Below, one piece after another: positions 33,913-42,584 of a DNA stretch of 64,000 nt; positions within the stretch are counted from its first letter, which is position 1; every line of letters begins with the position of its first letter. The stretch covers positions 1 to 64,000 of the forward strand of contig JAFZSR010000063.1 in the NCBI GenBank assembly GCA_017619275.1, given 5' to 3'. The stretch is from Prevotella sp. GTDB lineage: Bacteria > Bacteroidota > Bacteroidia > Bacteroidales > Bacteroidaceae. The notes below the pieces were generated by a model. The model worked only from the letters and a program-made list of their open reading frames with translations, ran no database searches and was not told where the DNA came from. Position numbers and translations under genes: made by a program.

Positions 33913-35331
33913 TTACTCTGGATGGCGCTTCAGCTGCTCGATGAGGGTACTCAGACGGTTCATCTCGCTGGGGATGTTGATTTGCTGCGGGCAGTGCTTC
34001 TCGTGAATGCAGCGGCCGCACTGGATGCAGTGGTCGGGCTGGCGCTCGCGGGGAACGACGCGGTCGAGGCTGACGAGATAGCGCCGGCGCTTCTCGCGAT
34101 ATTGCGGGTCGGCTTGGCTCTGTGGGTCGCTTTCTGCAGCCGTGGGGTCGGGCAGGAATCCCTCAATCTTCAGTTTATTGTAGTGGGTGAAGATGGTGGG
34201 GATGTCGATGCCGTAGGGGCAGGGCATGCAATACTGGCAAGCGTTGCAGGGGATGGTTTCCTCCTCCATCATCTGGTGGGCAGTCTTTGTGTCGAGGAAT
34301 TGCTGCTCTTCCTCGGTCAGCGGCTTCAGGGGGCAATAGGTGAGCAAGTTGTCCTTCAGGTGCTCCATAAAGGTCATGCCGCTGAGCACGGTGAGCACGC
34401 CCTCGGGCGTTCCGGCGTAGCGGAAGGCCCACGAGGCAATGGTCTTCTCGGGGTCGCGCCGCTTCAGCTCGTTGGCCACATACTGCGGCAGCTTGGCTAA
34501 GCGTCCGCCCAGCAGAGGCTCCATGATGACTGCGGGAATGCCCAGCTTCTGCAACTCGGCATAGAGGTAGCTGGCGTCAACGTTGCCCTGGTTGATTTCG
34601 TTGGCATAGTTCCAGTCGAGCCAGTTCAGTTCTATCTGCACAAAGTCCCAGTGGTACTTGTCGTGCAGGGTGAGCACCTCGTCGAACACCTCCTGCCGGC
34701 CGTGGAATGAGAAGCCCAGGTGGCGGATGCGCCCTGCCTCGCGTTCGGCCATGAGGAAGTCCATGATGCCATTGTCGACGTAACGGCGGTTGAACTCTTC
34801 CATGCTTCCGCCGATGGCGTGCAGCAGGTAGTAGTCGATGTAGTCCACCTGCATCTCGCTCATGGAGTCGTGGTACATCTTCTTGGCTCCTTCGGCCGAC
34901 TGGAAGCGCGGGTCGAAGTTCGAAAGTTTCGTGGCCACATAGTAGCTGTCGCGCGGATGCCGTTTGAGCGCGATGCCCGTGCAGCGCTCGCTCTCGCCTT
35001 TGCAGTAAACGGGGCTGGTGTCGAAATAGTTCACGCCGTGTTCGATGGCGTAGTCTATCTGGCGGTTGATCATCTCCTGGTCGTACTCCCCGCCGCCCTC
35101 AATCTCGGGCAGGCGCATCATGCCGTAGCCCAGCAGCGACACGCGCTCGCCGGTCTTGGGGTCGGTGCGGTAGGTCATCTGGCCCACGGGTGGCTCCACC
35201 TGGTTCTTATAGTCGTCCTGCGCTGCGTCGGTGCTCTTCTTGCCGGCACAGGCGGCCACGGCTGCGGCTCCACCTACGCCAAGCATTTTCAGAAAAGAGC
35301 GACGGTTGATGGTATTGTTCTTCTTTTCCAT
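33913..35331 (-). CDS. Tat-exported aldo/keto reductase with 4Fe-4S domain (first copy)
   Basis: A 472-residue paralogue of the next gene. The twin-arginine signal is NRRSFLKMLGVGGAAAVAACAG; the Cys near the cleavage site could also make it a lipoprotein. The barrel shows LLGYGMMRLPEIEGG, VNYFDTSPVYCKGESE and DYIDYYLLHAIGG. The C-terminal clusters are CNACQYCMPCPYGIDIP and CIQCGRCIHEKHCPQQINIP. It starts 3 bases after the polyferredoxin gene. Its position suggests it exchanges electrons with that membrane protein, which is inference. Confidence 0.88.
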   Translation of the reverse strand: MEKKNNTINRRSFLKMLGVGGAAAVAACAGKKSTDAAQDDYKNQVEPPVGQMTYRTDPKTGERVSLLGYGMMRLPEIEGGGEYDQEMINRQIDYAIEHGVNYFDTSPVYCKGESERCTGIALKRHPRDSYYVATKLSNFDPRFQSAEGAKKMYHDSMSEMQVDYIDYYLLHAIGGSMEEFNRRYVDNGIMDFLMAEREAGRIRHLGFSFHGRQEVFDEVLTLHDKYHWDFVQIELNWLDWNYANEINQGNVDASYLYAELQKLGIPAVIMEPLLGGRLAKLPQYVANELKRRDPEKTIASWAFRYAGTPEGVLTVLSGMTFMEHLKDNLLTYCPLKPLTEEEQQFLDTKTAHQMMEEETIPCNACQYCMPCPYGIDIPTIFTHYNKLKIEGFLPDPTAAESDPQSQADPQYREKRRRYLVSLDRVVPRERQPDHCIQCGRCIHEKHCPQQINIPSEMNRLSTLIEQLKRHPE

Positions 35332-35334
35332 GGC

Positions 35335-36828
35335 TCAAATGTGTTTGTGTACTTCGTGACCTTCAACATGAATGGCGGAGAGAGGCCTGACGGGGCAGAC
35401 ATATTCGCAGGCACCGCAACCGATGCACTGGGCTTCGTTAATGGCGGGCACGGTGGGCGACAGGTCGTCGGCGGGGTCGCTGGGCACCATTTCGATGGCT
35501 CCCGTAGGACAGTGGCGGGCGCAGTTGCCGCACTCGTCTTGTCCCTGTGCCGAGATGCACTCCTTGGCCACCACGATGGCGTGGCCAATCTGGATGCTGG
35601 TCTTCTCTTCCTCGTCTATGGACTTGATGGCGCCAGCGGGACAAACCTCCGAACAGGTGGTGCATTCGGAACGGCAGAAACCGCGGTCGTACGACATCTC
35701 GGGCAGCATCAAGTGCATCAAGTCGGAAGACGGACGGAGCACGTCGTTAGGACATTTCGACACACATAGCTGGCAACCGGTGCAGCATTGAGCAAAATGT
35801 TTGAAGGACTGCGAGCCAGGAGGCGTGAGCGGCGTGATGCGCTTGGGGCTTTGCTTGGCCTTGATGGTGGCCAGGCCGCCATCCACCAGTTTGTCCTGGG
35901 CCAAAACGGCGGTAGTAGCCAGGGCAGTGCTCAAAAGGAAAGCGCGCTTCGAAGCATCGGCTGGACTAGAAGAACTAGTCTGGCTAGATGGGCTAGAAAG
36001 GCTAGATTTTCTAGCTGGCCCAGCATACTTCAGCGCCCCGCCCTTGCACTTGGCGATGCAGTCGCCGCAGACCACGCAGCGGCTATAATCCACGGTGTGC
36101 GTCTTGTAGTCGATGCACGAGGCCTTGCAGTTCTTGGTGCAGAGCGAGCAGTTCTTGCACTTGTCGGCGTCGAAGCGTATCTTCAGCCACGAGAAGCGGC
36201 TGATGAACGACAGTACGGTGCCCACGGGGCAGATGGTGTTACAGTAGGTGCGGCCACCGCGCCAGGCCAGCACGGCCAGCAGCAGGAGCGTGGCAATGGC
36301 GATGATGAGCACGGGCAGTGACTTCACCCACACGTCGACCGAGTAGAAGGTGTAGCTGTCGACTCGCTCGGCAATGCTCGCCAGCACATTGTTGCCCAGC
36401 TGCCACAGGGGCTGGAAAATCGCGGTCATGATGCGGCCGAAGGCAGAGTAGGGGGCCAGCAATTGAAACAGCGAGCCGATGCCCGCCACCAATGCCACCA
36501 CCATTACCACCAGCATGGCATAGCGCAGCCAGCGCAGCTCCGGCGAGTAGGTGTAGCGGTTTTTCTTGGCTTTCTTGCCAAACCATCCGAAGATGTCTTG
36601 CAAGATGCCCAACGGGCAGATGACGGAGCAGTAGATGCGGCCGAAGATGAGTGTGAGCACGACGAGGGCCACGATGACCACCACGTTCAGTGCCAGCACG
36701 GCCTCCAGCGCCTGTGCCTTCGCCATCCACGCCAGCCAGCGGTGGGCTGTGCCCGTGAAGTCGAGAAAGAGCAGCGCCAACCCCACGAAGAAGATGGCGG
36801 CCAGGGTGATACGTACTTTTCTAAGCAT
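35335..36828 (-). CDS. Membrane polyferredoxin (NapH/NosR-like 4Fe-4S protein)
   Basis: A 497-residue membrane protein. About five hydrophobic segments lie in residues 1-215, with two CxxxCP motifs on the loops (YCSVICPLGILQD and YCNTICPVGTVLS) as in NapH/NosR/CcoG-type proteins. Then come six ferredoxin-like clusters: CKNCSLCTKNC, CVVCGDCIAKC, CCTGCQLCVSKCP, CRSECTTCSEVCP, CGNCARHCP and CIGCGACEYVCP. A Ser-rich linker (SSLSSPSSQTSSSSPA, about 272-287) precedes a second hydrophobic stretch. Such proteins carry electrons from the quinone pool or cytoplasm across the membrane. It sits between tatC and two Tat-exported redox proteins, which are its likely partners. Confidence 0.88.
   Translation of the reverse strand: MLRKVRITLAAIFFVGLALLFLDFTGTAHRWLAWMAKAQALEAVLALNVVVIVALVVLTLIFGRIYCSVICPLGILQDIFGWFGKKAKKNRYTYSPELRWLRYAMLVVMVVALVAGIGSLFQLLAPYSAFGRIMTAIFQPLWQLGNNVLASIAERVDSYTFYSVDVWVKSLPVLIIAIATLLLLAVLAWRGGRTYCNTICPVGTVLSFISRFSWLKIRFDADKCKNCSLCTKNCKASCIDYKTHTVDYSRCVVCGDCIAKCKGGALKYAGPARKSSLSSPSSQTSSSSPADASKRAFLLSTALATTAVLAQDKLVDGGLATIKAKQSPKRITPLTPPGSQSFKHFAQCCTGCQLCVSKCPNDVLRPSSDLMHLMLPEMSYDRGFCRSECTTCSEVCPAGAIKSIDEEEKTSIQIGHAIVVAKECISAQGQDECGNCARHCPTGAIEMVPSDPADDLSPTVPAINEAQCIGCGACEYVCPVRPLSAIHVEGHEVHKHI
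35966..36014. repeat. 9-base CTAG array coding a Ser-rich linker
   Basis: Six CTAG tetramers occur at exactly 9-base steps (35966, 35975, 35984, 35993, 36002, 36011). Because 9 is three codons, the array reads in frame on the minus strand as SSL-SSP-SSQ-TSS-SSP. CTAG is usually rare in bacterial DNA, so the cluster stands out. Confidence 0.8.
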
Positions 36829-36833
36829 AATGT

Positions 36834-37583
36834 TTATTTAGTTTTGTTATTGGGTACAAGCAGGATGCTTACTTCATAGAGCAGCCAGATAGGCAACGAG
36901 ACGATGAGCAGCGTGAAGACATCGGTCGTTGGGGTGATGATGGCCGCCACGATGAGGATGGCCACAACGGCATGGCGGCGATAGCGGCGCATCATGCTCC
37001 GGTTCACCATGTGCATGCGCCCCAGCAGGGCGCTCACCACAGGCAACTCGAACACTACGCCGATGACGAGGCACATCGAGATGAGCGTGTCGATATACGA
37101 CTGCAGCGTGAGCATGTTCTTCACTTCGGCACTCACCTGATACGTGCCCAGGAAGCGCACTGTGAGTGGGAAGATGATGAAGTAGCACACCAGCGTGCCC
37201 AGCAGGAACATCAAGTAGGCCGAACCCACTATCCACAGCGCCCCGCGGCGCTCGTTCTGATAGAGTCCTGGCGACACGAAGCTAAACAGCTGGTAGAGCA
37301 CATAGGGCGAGGCGCAGAGCAGTCCGGCGTAGGCAGCCGTGCGAACATGGGTCATAAACTGCTCGGTGATTCCGGTGTTCATCAGGTTGATACTGAAGGG
37401 CTCGCTGCCCATCAGACGGAAGGTGATGAAATCGCTTGTGCGCGGCGCCAGCACCACCGTGAAGAGCCAGTCCTTCAAGCAGAAGGCCACCACGGCAAAC
37501 GCCACCACCACCACCAGCGAGCGGATGATGGTCCAGCGCAGCACGTCGAGGTGCTCCCAGAAGGTGGCCGGCTGCTGGCTCAT
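36834..37583 (-). CDS. tatC: Sec-independent protein translocase subunit TatC
   Basis: A 249-residue integral membrane protein with six predicted segments, the receptor for twin-arginine signals. [10 protein letters not shown] at the N-terminus, [10 protein letters not shown] and [14 protein letters not shown] are the diagnostic conserved motifs. Its ATG overlaps the tatA stop (ATGA). Downstream genes encode two proteins with twin-arginine signals. Confidence 0.95.
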   Translation of the reverse strand: MSQQPATFWEHLDVLRWTIIRSLVVVVAFAVVAFCLKDWLFTVVLAPRTSDFITFRLMGSEPFSINLMNTGITEQFMTHVRTAAYAGLLCASPYVLYQLFSFVSPGLYQNERRGALWIVGSAYLMFLLGTLVCYFIIFPLTVRFLGTYQVSAEVKNMLTLQSYIDTLISMCLVIGVVFELPVVSALLGRMHMVNRSMMRRYRRHAVVAILIVAAIITPTTDVFTLLIVSLPIWLLYEVSILLVPNNKTK

Positions 37584-37777
37584 TTCTTGTCGTCCTTCGT
37601 GTCTATCTCGTCGTCAATCTCCTTCATGCCGTCCTTGAAGCTCTTCACGCCCTTGCCCAGGCCCTTCATTAGTTCGGGAATCTTGGCGCCACCGAAGAGC
37701 AGCAGCACAACGAGGGCTATGAGCAGAATCTCCTGGCCTCCGAGACCGAAAAGCAACAGGGTTTTTAGTCCTATCAT
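37580..37777 (-). CDS. tatA: Twin-arginine translocase subunit TatA
   Basis: A 65-residue protein. One N-terminal transmembrane helix ([18 protein letters not shown]), the hinge [20 protein letters not shown] and an acidic/basic tail are typical of TatA/E. No tatB is seen, so this is a minimal TatA-TatC system. It is the first gene of the operon and has a full promoter at 37811-37841. Confidence 0.94.
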   Translation of the reverse strand: MIGLKTLLLFGLGGQEILLIALVVLLLFGGAKIPELMKGLGKGVKSFKDGMKEIDDEIDTKDDKK

Positions 37778-37810
37778 ATTTTTTTAGCTTTGTTGAATAA
37801 AAACTGCATG

Positions 37811-37841
37811 CAAAAATACACATTTTTTGCCGAAACTGCAA
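37811..37841 (-). promoter_or_regulatory. Promoter of the tat operon
   Basis: On the minus strand TTG (37839-37841), a 20-base spacer, then TATTTTTG (37811-37818), 34 bases upstream of the tatA ATG. Confidence 0.8.
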
Positions 37842-37888
37842 ATTTACGGGGGATTTTGTGTACCTTTGCACGCAACAATTTGCAAGTT

Positions 37889-38764
37889 ATGGGATTTTGG
37901 AAAACCTTTTTTGGCGGAGAAGCCAATCCTGAGGAGGAGAAGAAGAATGCCGAGCAGCGCAACTTCGACCTGTTGAAGTATGATGGTGTGAAGGCTATGC
38001 GCATCGGACAGTTCGACTATGCCGTGAAGTGCTTTCAGAAAGCATTGGAGACGAAGGACGACCCCGAGGTGCACGACTACCTGTCGCGCGCTTATCTGCA
38101 GCTGGGACGTACCGACGAGGCACTGCGCGAGTTGCAGCTGTTGCTGCGCCAAGAACCAGATAACGTGAACCTGATGTTGCAAGCTGCCAGCGTGGCCTAT
38201 CTTGGCGAGTCGTATTCGGAGCTGGCCGAGATGTGTGAGCGCGCCCTGGCCGTCGATGCCGACAATGCACTGGCGCACCTGATATATGCCAAGGGCGAGC
38301 TGGCCCAGGACAACTTGGTGCAGGGCATTGCCCGCCTGACGAAGACCATCGCCATCGACGAGCGGCTGGTGGAGCCGCACCTGCTGCGTGGACAGACGCT
38401 GCTGCGCATGGGCGACGTGAATGGAGCCGGGGAGGATGTGGCGTGGCTCAACGCCCATGCCGAGCCCACCGAAGAAGTGCTGCTGCTGGGAGCACGTCTG
38501 CAGCATGCCTTGGGTCATGACGACGAGGCCGTGGCCATCTATGCCGAGGTAATCGATTTGAACCCCTTCCAGATAGATGCCTATCGCGAGCGGGGTCAGA
38601 TTCGCTTTGAGCAAGGCGACAAGCAGGGCGCCGAGGAAGACATGCAGAAGGTGCTGGAGCTGAACCCCCAGGAGATGGCCGACGTCAACGGCGAGTATTC
38701 GGCCGAGGGCATCGAGCAGAAGACGCGCCAGGCCTATTCCAATCTCAATCCTTTTGGACTTTAA
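37889..38764 (+). CDS. TPR-repeat protein
   Basis: A 291-residue cytoplasmic protein made almost entirely of tetratricopeptide repeats (MRIGQFDYAVKCFQKALETKDDPEVHDYLSRAYLQLGRTDEALRELQ region, then several more). A short N-terminal MGFWKTFFGGEANPEEEKKN precedes them. TPRs mediate protein contacts, and no enzymatic domain is visible. The -7 box TACCTTTG lies at 37861-37868, with no good TTG upstream. The following pseudouridine synthase gene starts 9 bases after the stop, so the two are probably cotranscribed. Confidence 0.8.
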   Translation: MGFWKTFFGGEANPEEEKKNAEQRNFDLLKYDGVKAMRIGQFDYAVKCFQKALETKDDPEVHDYLSRAYLQLGRTDEALRELQLLLRQEPDNVNLMLQAASVAYLGESYSELAEMCERALAVDADNALAHLIYAKGELAQDNLVQGIARLTKTIAIDERLVEPHLLRGQTLLRMGDVNGAGEDVAWLNAHAEPTEEVLLLGARLQHALGHDDEAVAIYAEVIDLNPFQIDAYRERGQIRFEQGDKQGAEEDMQKVLELNPQEMADVNGEYSAEGIEQKTRQAYSNLNPFGL

Positions 38765-38773
38765 GTTGAAGCT

Positions 38774-39670
38774 ATGCGAATCAACACAGGACACAATCGC
38801 GAGGGCGACTACGAGCACTTGGTGGTGGAGCAAGAGGCCCCTTTGCTGGAATGGCTGCTGGCCAACGTGAAGGAAAGCCGCACCAAGGTGAAGGCTACGC
38901 TGCAAGGCCGTGGCATCAAGGTAGATGGGAAGACCGTCACCCAGTTCGACTTTCTCTTGAAGCCCGGCATGAAGGTGGCGGTGAGCAAGACGAAGCGCAA
39001 CCAGCAGCGCTTCAAGAGCCGCTATGTGAAGATTGTCTACGAAGACCGCTGGCTCATTGTGGTGGAGAAAGCCGTGGGCATCCTCTCGATGGCTGCCGGC
39101 CACTCGTCGCTCAATGTGAAGAGCGTGCTCGACGACTATTTCAAGAAGAGCCGCCAGAAATGCACCGCCCATGTGGTGCACCGTCTCGACCGCGACACCA
39201 GTGGCCTCATGGTCTATGCCAAGGACATCGACACGGAGCAGGCCTTCGAGCACAACTGGCACCAGATTGTCTACGACCGCCGCTATGTGGCCGTGGTGAG
39301 TGGCGAGATGGAGCACGACGAGGGCACCATCGAGAACTGGCTGAAGGACAACAAGGCCTACGTCACCTATTCCTCACCGGTGGATAATGGCGGCAAGCTG
39401 GCCATCACCCATTTTCACGTCATCGACCGCACCACCGAGCACTCGCTGGTGGAGTTTTGCCTGGAGACAGGGCGCAAGAACCAGATTCGCGTGCATGCTG
39501 CCGACATGGGGCATCCCGTGTGTGGCGACGTCAAGTACGGCAATGGCGACGACCCGCTGCACCGTCTCTGTCTGCATGCTTGGCTGCTCTGCTTCACCCA
39601 TCCTGTGACGGGCGAGCGCCTGGAATTCGAGACCCCCGTGCCCACCGCTTTCAAACAACTGTTCAAATAA
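38774..39670 (+). CDS. RluA-family pseudouridine synthase
   Basis: A 298-residue enzyme that isomerises uridines in rRNA or tRNA. The N-terminal S4-like RNA-binding part covers about residues 18-75 (LLEWLLANVKESRTKVKATLQGRGIKVDGK). The catalytic motif HRLDRDTSGLMVY places the catalytic Asp at 139. The C-terminal LETGRKNQIRVHAADMGHPVCGDVKYG block is typical of RluA/C/D. The target position cannot be assigned. It lies directly downstream of the TPR gene. Confidence 0.92.
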   Translation: MRINTGHNREGDYEHLVVEQEAPLLEWLLANVKESRTKVKATLQGRGIKVDGKTVTQFDFLLKPGMKVAVSKTKRNQQRFKSRYVKIVYEDRWLIVVEKAVGILSMAAGHSSLNVKSVLDDYFKKSRQKCTAHVVHRLDRDTSGLMVYAKDIDTEQAFEHNWHQIVYDRRYVAVVSGEMEHDEGTIENWLKDNKAYVTYSSPVDNGGKLAITHFHVIDRTTEHSLVEFCLETGRKNQIRVHAADMGHPVCGDVKYGNGDDPLHRLCLHAWLLCFTHPVTGERLEFETPVPTAFKQLFK

Positions 39671-39673
39671 GGA

Positions 39674-39895
39674 ATGATGGAAATGAGTAATACGGGATTC
39701 TACATTTTCGCCGTCGTGGCGATCATCATCGCCGCCTTTATTCTGAAGAATGTCGTCACCTGCCTCATGCGCACCGTCGTCATCGTGGTGTTGCTGGTTG
39801 TACTGGCTGTGGTCTACTATTTTTTCGTTGGCCAGTACGACCCTGAAGTGCACGATGCCGTGCAAGGAGCATGGGATAAATATAACAAGCAGTAG
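39674..39895 (+). CDS. Small membrane protein, hypothetical
   Basis: A 73-residue protein with two hydrophobic segments (FYIFAVVAIIIAAFIL and TVVIVVLLVVLAVVYYFFV). They are separated by KNVVTCLMR and followed by a polar tail ending QGAWDKYNKQ. It starts 3 bases after the pseudouridine synthase stop, and a second ATG lies 3 bases in. No family is recognised. Confidence 0.6.
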   Translation: MMEMSNTGFYIFAVVAIIIAAFILKNVVTCLMRTVVIVVLLVVLAVVYYFFVGQYDPEVHDAVQGAWDKYNKQ

Positions 39896-39907
39896 CTTTT
39901 ATTCTTC

Positions 39908-39991
39908 AAACTACGTCGTGGTTTTTATAAACTACGTCGTAATTTATAAAAACTGCGTCATGGTTTATATAAACTACGTCGCAGTTTAAAC
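39908..39991 (+). repeat. Four tandem 21-base repeats
   Basis: Four units with exact 21-base spacing (39908, 39929, 39950, 39971) begin AAACTACGTCGT, AAACTACGTCGT, AAACTGCGTCAT and AAACTACGTCGC. Each is partly self-complementary (AAACTACGTCG with a TTT tail). The array lies between the convergent small membrane protein gene and the HD gene. There are no spacers, so it is not a CRISPR. Confidence 0.8.
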
Positions 39992-40011
39992 AAATAGAAG
40001 CCATTTTGTTG

Positions 40012-40650
40012 TTACCTGGGAGTTTCTTCCAAGAAATAGCGTTCAAACTGCTGGCGCAGCAGCTTTTCGTCGGCAATGATGGCACGCAGCTCCTTCAGGC
40101 GCTCCTCGTTGGCCGAGCCGGGAATCCACAGGCGGATATAGCCGTGGGCTGAGTATTTCTGCTCCATGTGCTCGCGAAAGCGCTGCCACTGGTGTTCCTT
40201 GTCCAGTTCGGGATAGTTGCTCAGGCCGAACTGTACGGTACGACGAAACACCTGTTCGGGCACGATGTCGCGGTCGGCCTCAGCCACAATTTTGCCGTAG
40301 AGGCTGCGTGGTGCTCGCGCTGCCGAAGCCCGATGGTCTTCCACGGCTTCCTTCATCATCTTTATCTGCTCGCTGCTGAACCAGCGTTTCAGGCGGGCGT
40401 CCTGGGCCAGAATCTTTCCGCCCGTGAGGTGGTGAACGGCGCGTGGCCCAGCCATGCCCAGGTCGTGGTAGGCCGCAATGGCATACACCATGTTGGCATC
40501 GGCGCCGGTGCGTGCCGCCAGTTCCATCGAGCGGCGTATCACACGGGTCACGTGCTCCAGGTTATGGGCTTTGTCAAACTCAGCATACTTTGGCAGTATC
40601 TGCGTTTCGATGAATTCCATTAAGTCAAGGCTGGGAGAAGCTGCGGGCAT
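40012..40650 (-). CDS. HD-domain phosphohydrolase
   Basis: A 212-residue protein of the HD superfamily. The metal ligands are His in AHNLEHVTRVI and the HD pair in AAYHDLGM, with a later VEDHRASAARAPRSLYGKIVAEADRD region giving the third His and the final Asp. HD proteins hydrolyse nucleotides or cyclic dinucleotides, and the substrate here is unknown. The ATG at 40648-40650 follows a promoter. It is divergent from menA across a 34-base bidirectional promoter. Confidence 0.82.
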   Translation of the reverse strand: MPAASPSLDLMEFIETQILPKYAEFDKAHNLEHVTRVIRRSMELAARTGADANMVYAIAAYHDLGMAGPRAVHHLTGGKILAQDARLKRWFSSEQIKMMKEAVEDHRASAARAPRSLYGKIVAEADRDIVPEQVFRRTVQFGLSNYPELDKEHQWQRFREHMEQKYSAHGYIRLWIPGSANEERLKELRAIIADEKLLRQQFERYFLEETPR

Positions 40651-40670
40651 AAAAGTTTTGGTTTGAAAGT

Positions 40671-40704
40671 TTGCAAATGTAGTCATTTTTTTCTACTTTT
40701 GCAA
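40671..40704. promoter_or_regulatory. Fully overlapping bidirectional promoter (HD gene and menA)
   Basis: Plus strand: TTG (40671-40673), 20 bases, TACTTTTG (40694-40701), serving menA. Minus strand: TTG (40702-40704), 20 bases, TACATTTG (40674-40681), serving the HD gene. Each -33 element abuts the other promoter's -7 element, so the same 34 bases serve both directions and polymerase can occupy only one at a time. Confidence 0.8.
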
Positions 40705-40727
40705 GCAAAAAGCAGAAAAAGTTTCGT

Positions 40728-41630
40728 ATGGATGTAAAGAAAGACTCTTTCCAGGCTTGGCTGCTGGCTGCAAGGCCCAAGACGCTGTCGGGGGCAGCCG
40801 TGCCGGTGATGATTGGCGTGGCGCTGGCTTGGGTGGATGCCCACCAATTCTATGTGCCTGGCACCTTCAGCTGGGTGGCCGCCGTGCTCTGTCTGCTCTT
40901 CGCCTTCATCATGCAGATAGATGCTAATTTCATCAACGACTTCGTGGACTATGCCCGTGGCACCGACGACCGCGCCACCCGCCTGGGCCCTGAGCGGGCT
41001 TGCACGCAGGGCTGGGTGAGCATCAACCGCATGAAGCATGCCATCGCCCTCACCACCTGCCTGGCCTGTCTGGTAGGGCTGCCACTGGTGTGGTTTGGCG
41101 GATGGGATATGGTGCTCATCGGAATATTGTGCGTGGCGTTCTGCTTCCTCTATACCACTCATCTTTCCTATATGGGGCTGGGCGATGTGCTGGTGCTCGT
41201 TTTCTTCGGACTGGTGCCCGTGTGCATCACCTACTATGTGCAGCTACACACTGTCACCCTGCAGGTGGTGGTGGCTTCGCTGGCCTGCGGTCTGGTCATC
41301 GACACGTTGCTGCTGGTGAACAACTTTCGCGACCGCGATACCGACCGCACGGCGGGCAAGCGCACGCTGGTGGTGCGCATCGGGGCGAGTGCCGGGCTGT
41401 GGCTCTATCTGGGCGTGGGCGTCGCCGCCTGTCTGCTGGGGCTGGTGTTCGGTTTGAATGGCCATTGGATGGCCTTTGTGCTGCCGCTGCTCTATCTGCT
41501 GCTGCATTACATCACCTTCTTGAAGATGAAGCGCACGTGGCAGGGCCGCGAACTCAACGCCGTCCTGGGGCTGACCGCCCGCAACATGTTCGTCTATGGT
41601 TTGCTGGTGGCCGTGGGGCTGCTGCTGTGA
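40728..41630 (+). CDS. menA: 1,4-dihydroxy-2-naphthoate polyprenyltransferase
   Basis: A 300-residue UbiA-family membrane enzyme that attaches the isoprenoid tail in menaquinone synthesis. The first Asp-rich motif is DANFINDFVDYARGTDD, the second is LVNNFRDRDTDRTAGKRTL, and eight to nine hydrophobic segments surround them. The start MDVKKDSFQAWLLAARPKTL is typical of MenA. Menaquinone supports the anaerobic reductases suggested elsewhere in the window. No other men gene is present. Confidence 0.93.
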   Translation: MDVKKDSFQAWLLAARPKTLSGAAVPVMIGVALAWVDAHQFYVPGTFSWVAAVLCLLFAFIMQIDANFINDFVDYARGTDDRATRLGPERACTQGWVSINRMKHAIALTTCLACLVGLPLVWFGGWDMVLIGILCVAFCFLYTTHLSYMGLGDVLVLVFFGLVPVCITYYVQLHTVTLQVVVASLACGLVIDTLLLVNNFRDRDTDRTAGKRTLVVRIGASAGLWLYLGVGVAACLLGLVFGLNGHWMAFVLPLLYLLLHYITFLKMKRTWQGRELNAVLGLTARNMFVYGLLVAVGLLL

Positions 41631-41741
41631 TGGATAATTATATTTATCGGCCTATAATTCAAGTTAAAAGTTTTCGCCATTATAAAACTTTTTCGTACTT
41701 TTGCATCCCATATTGAGAAAGAACGAAAATTTTCGACCATT

Positions 41742-42584
41742 TTGAAAGTACCGTATATTTTATTGGCCGTTTTGGCGCTGACGCTCATGTCAAGCTGCGG
41801 CGACTCTGCCGAAGAGGCCGAGCGGCAGCGGCGCGAGCAGCAGCGGCAGGACTCGCTGGCGCTGAAGGTGGCGGTGACGCCCACCCTCGACTGTCTGCCC
41901 CTATACATTGCCGAGCAGCAGGGATGGTTCGAGCGCGAGGGCGTGAGCGTTCAGCTGCGCCCCTATACCGCCCAGATGGACCAGGACACGGCGCTGGTGC
42001 GGCATCGCGTGGAGGGTATGACCACCGACCTGCACCGCCTGGAGTGGATCAGGGAGCAGGGGATGCCCGTGCGACAGGTGGCCACCACCAGCCTGAAATG
42101 GCAGCTCATCAGCAATAAGACGGCGCGTATCAAGCAGCTGCGGCAGCTCGACGACAAGATGGTGGCCATGACGCGCCGCTCGGCCACCGACTGGCTTGCC
42201 AGCCATATTGCCGATAGCGCAGGGCTGAAGCCTGAGCGGCTGTTCCGCATACAGGTGAACGATGTGCATGTGCGTCTCGATATGTTGCTCACCGGCATCA
42301 TGGATGCCATGTTCCTGCCCGAACCGCAGGCCACCGTGGCCCGACGCGATGGCCACTATGTGCTGCTCGATACCGACTCCATGGGCTTGCACTTGGGCGT
42401 CATCGTGTTCAGCGAACAGGCCTTGGCCGACACCATGCGCCAGCGTCAGGTGGAGCAGTTCCTGAAAGTTTATCAGATGGCGGTGGACACCATCGCATCC
42501 AAGGGATTACAGCCCTGGGGCCAACTCATCGCCGACAAGTGCAGAGTGCCAAAGGAAGTGATAAGTGAAATTAGTGAAGAGTGA
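41742..42584 (+). CDS. Substrate-binding lipoprotein (SsuA/THI5-like)
   Basis: A 280-residue lipoprotein with signal YILLAVLALTLMSSCGDS. The mature part has the periplasmic binding-protein opening LKVAVTPTLDCLPLYIAEQQGWFEREGVSVQL, typical of the NMT1/SsuA group that binds sulfonates or thiamine precursors. No ABC permease or ATPase lies next to it. The start is a TTG at 41742. The -7 box TACTTTTG is at 41696-41703 with only a weak TTT at -33. The stop overlaps the GTG of the next gene (GTGA). Confidence 0.75.
   Translation: MKVPYILLAVLALTLMSSCGDSAEEAERQRREQQRQDSLALKVAVTPTLDCLPLYIAEQQGWFEREGVSVQLRPYTAQMDQDTALVRHRVEGMTTDLHRLEWIREQGMPVRQVATTSLKWQLISNKTARIKQLRQLDDKMVAMTRRSATDWLASHIADSAGLKPERLFRIQVNDVHVRLDMLLTGIMDAMFLPEPQATVARRDGHYVLLDTDSMGLHLGVIVFSEQALADTMRQRQVEQFLKVYQMAVDTIASKGLQPWGQLIADKCRVPKEVISEISEE

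Noticed and set aside
39908-39991. A possible CRISPR array
   Set aside because: The 21-base units are directly adjacent without spacers and no cas gene is in the window.
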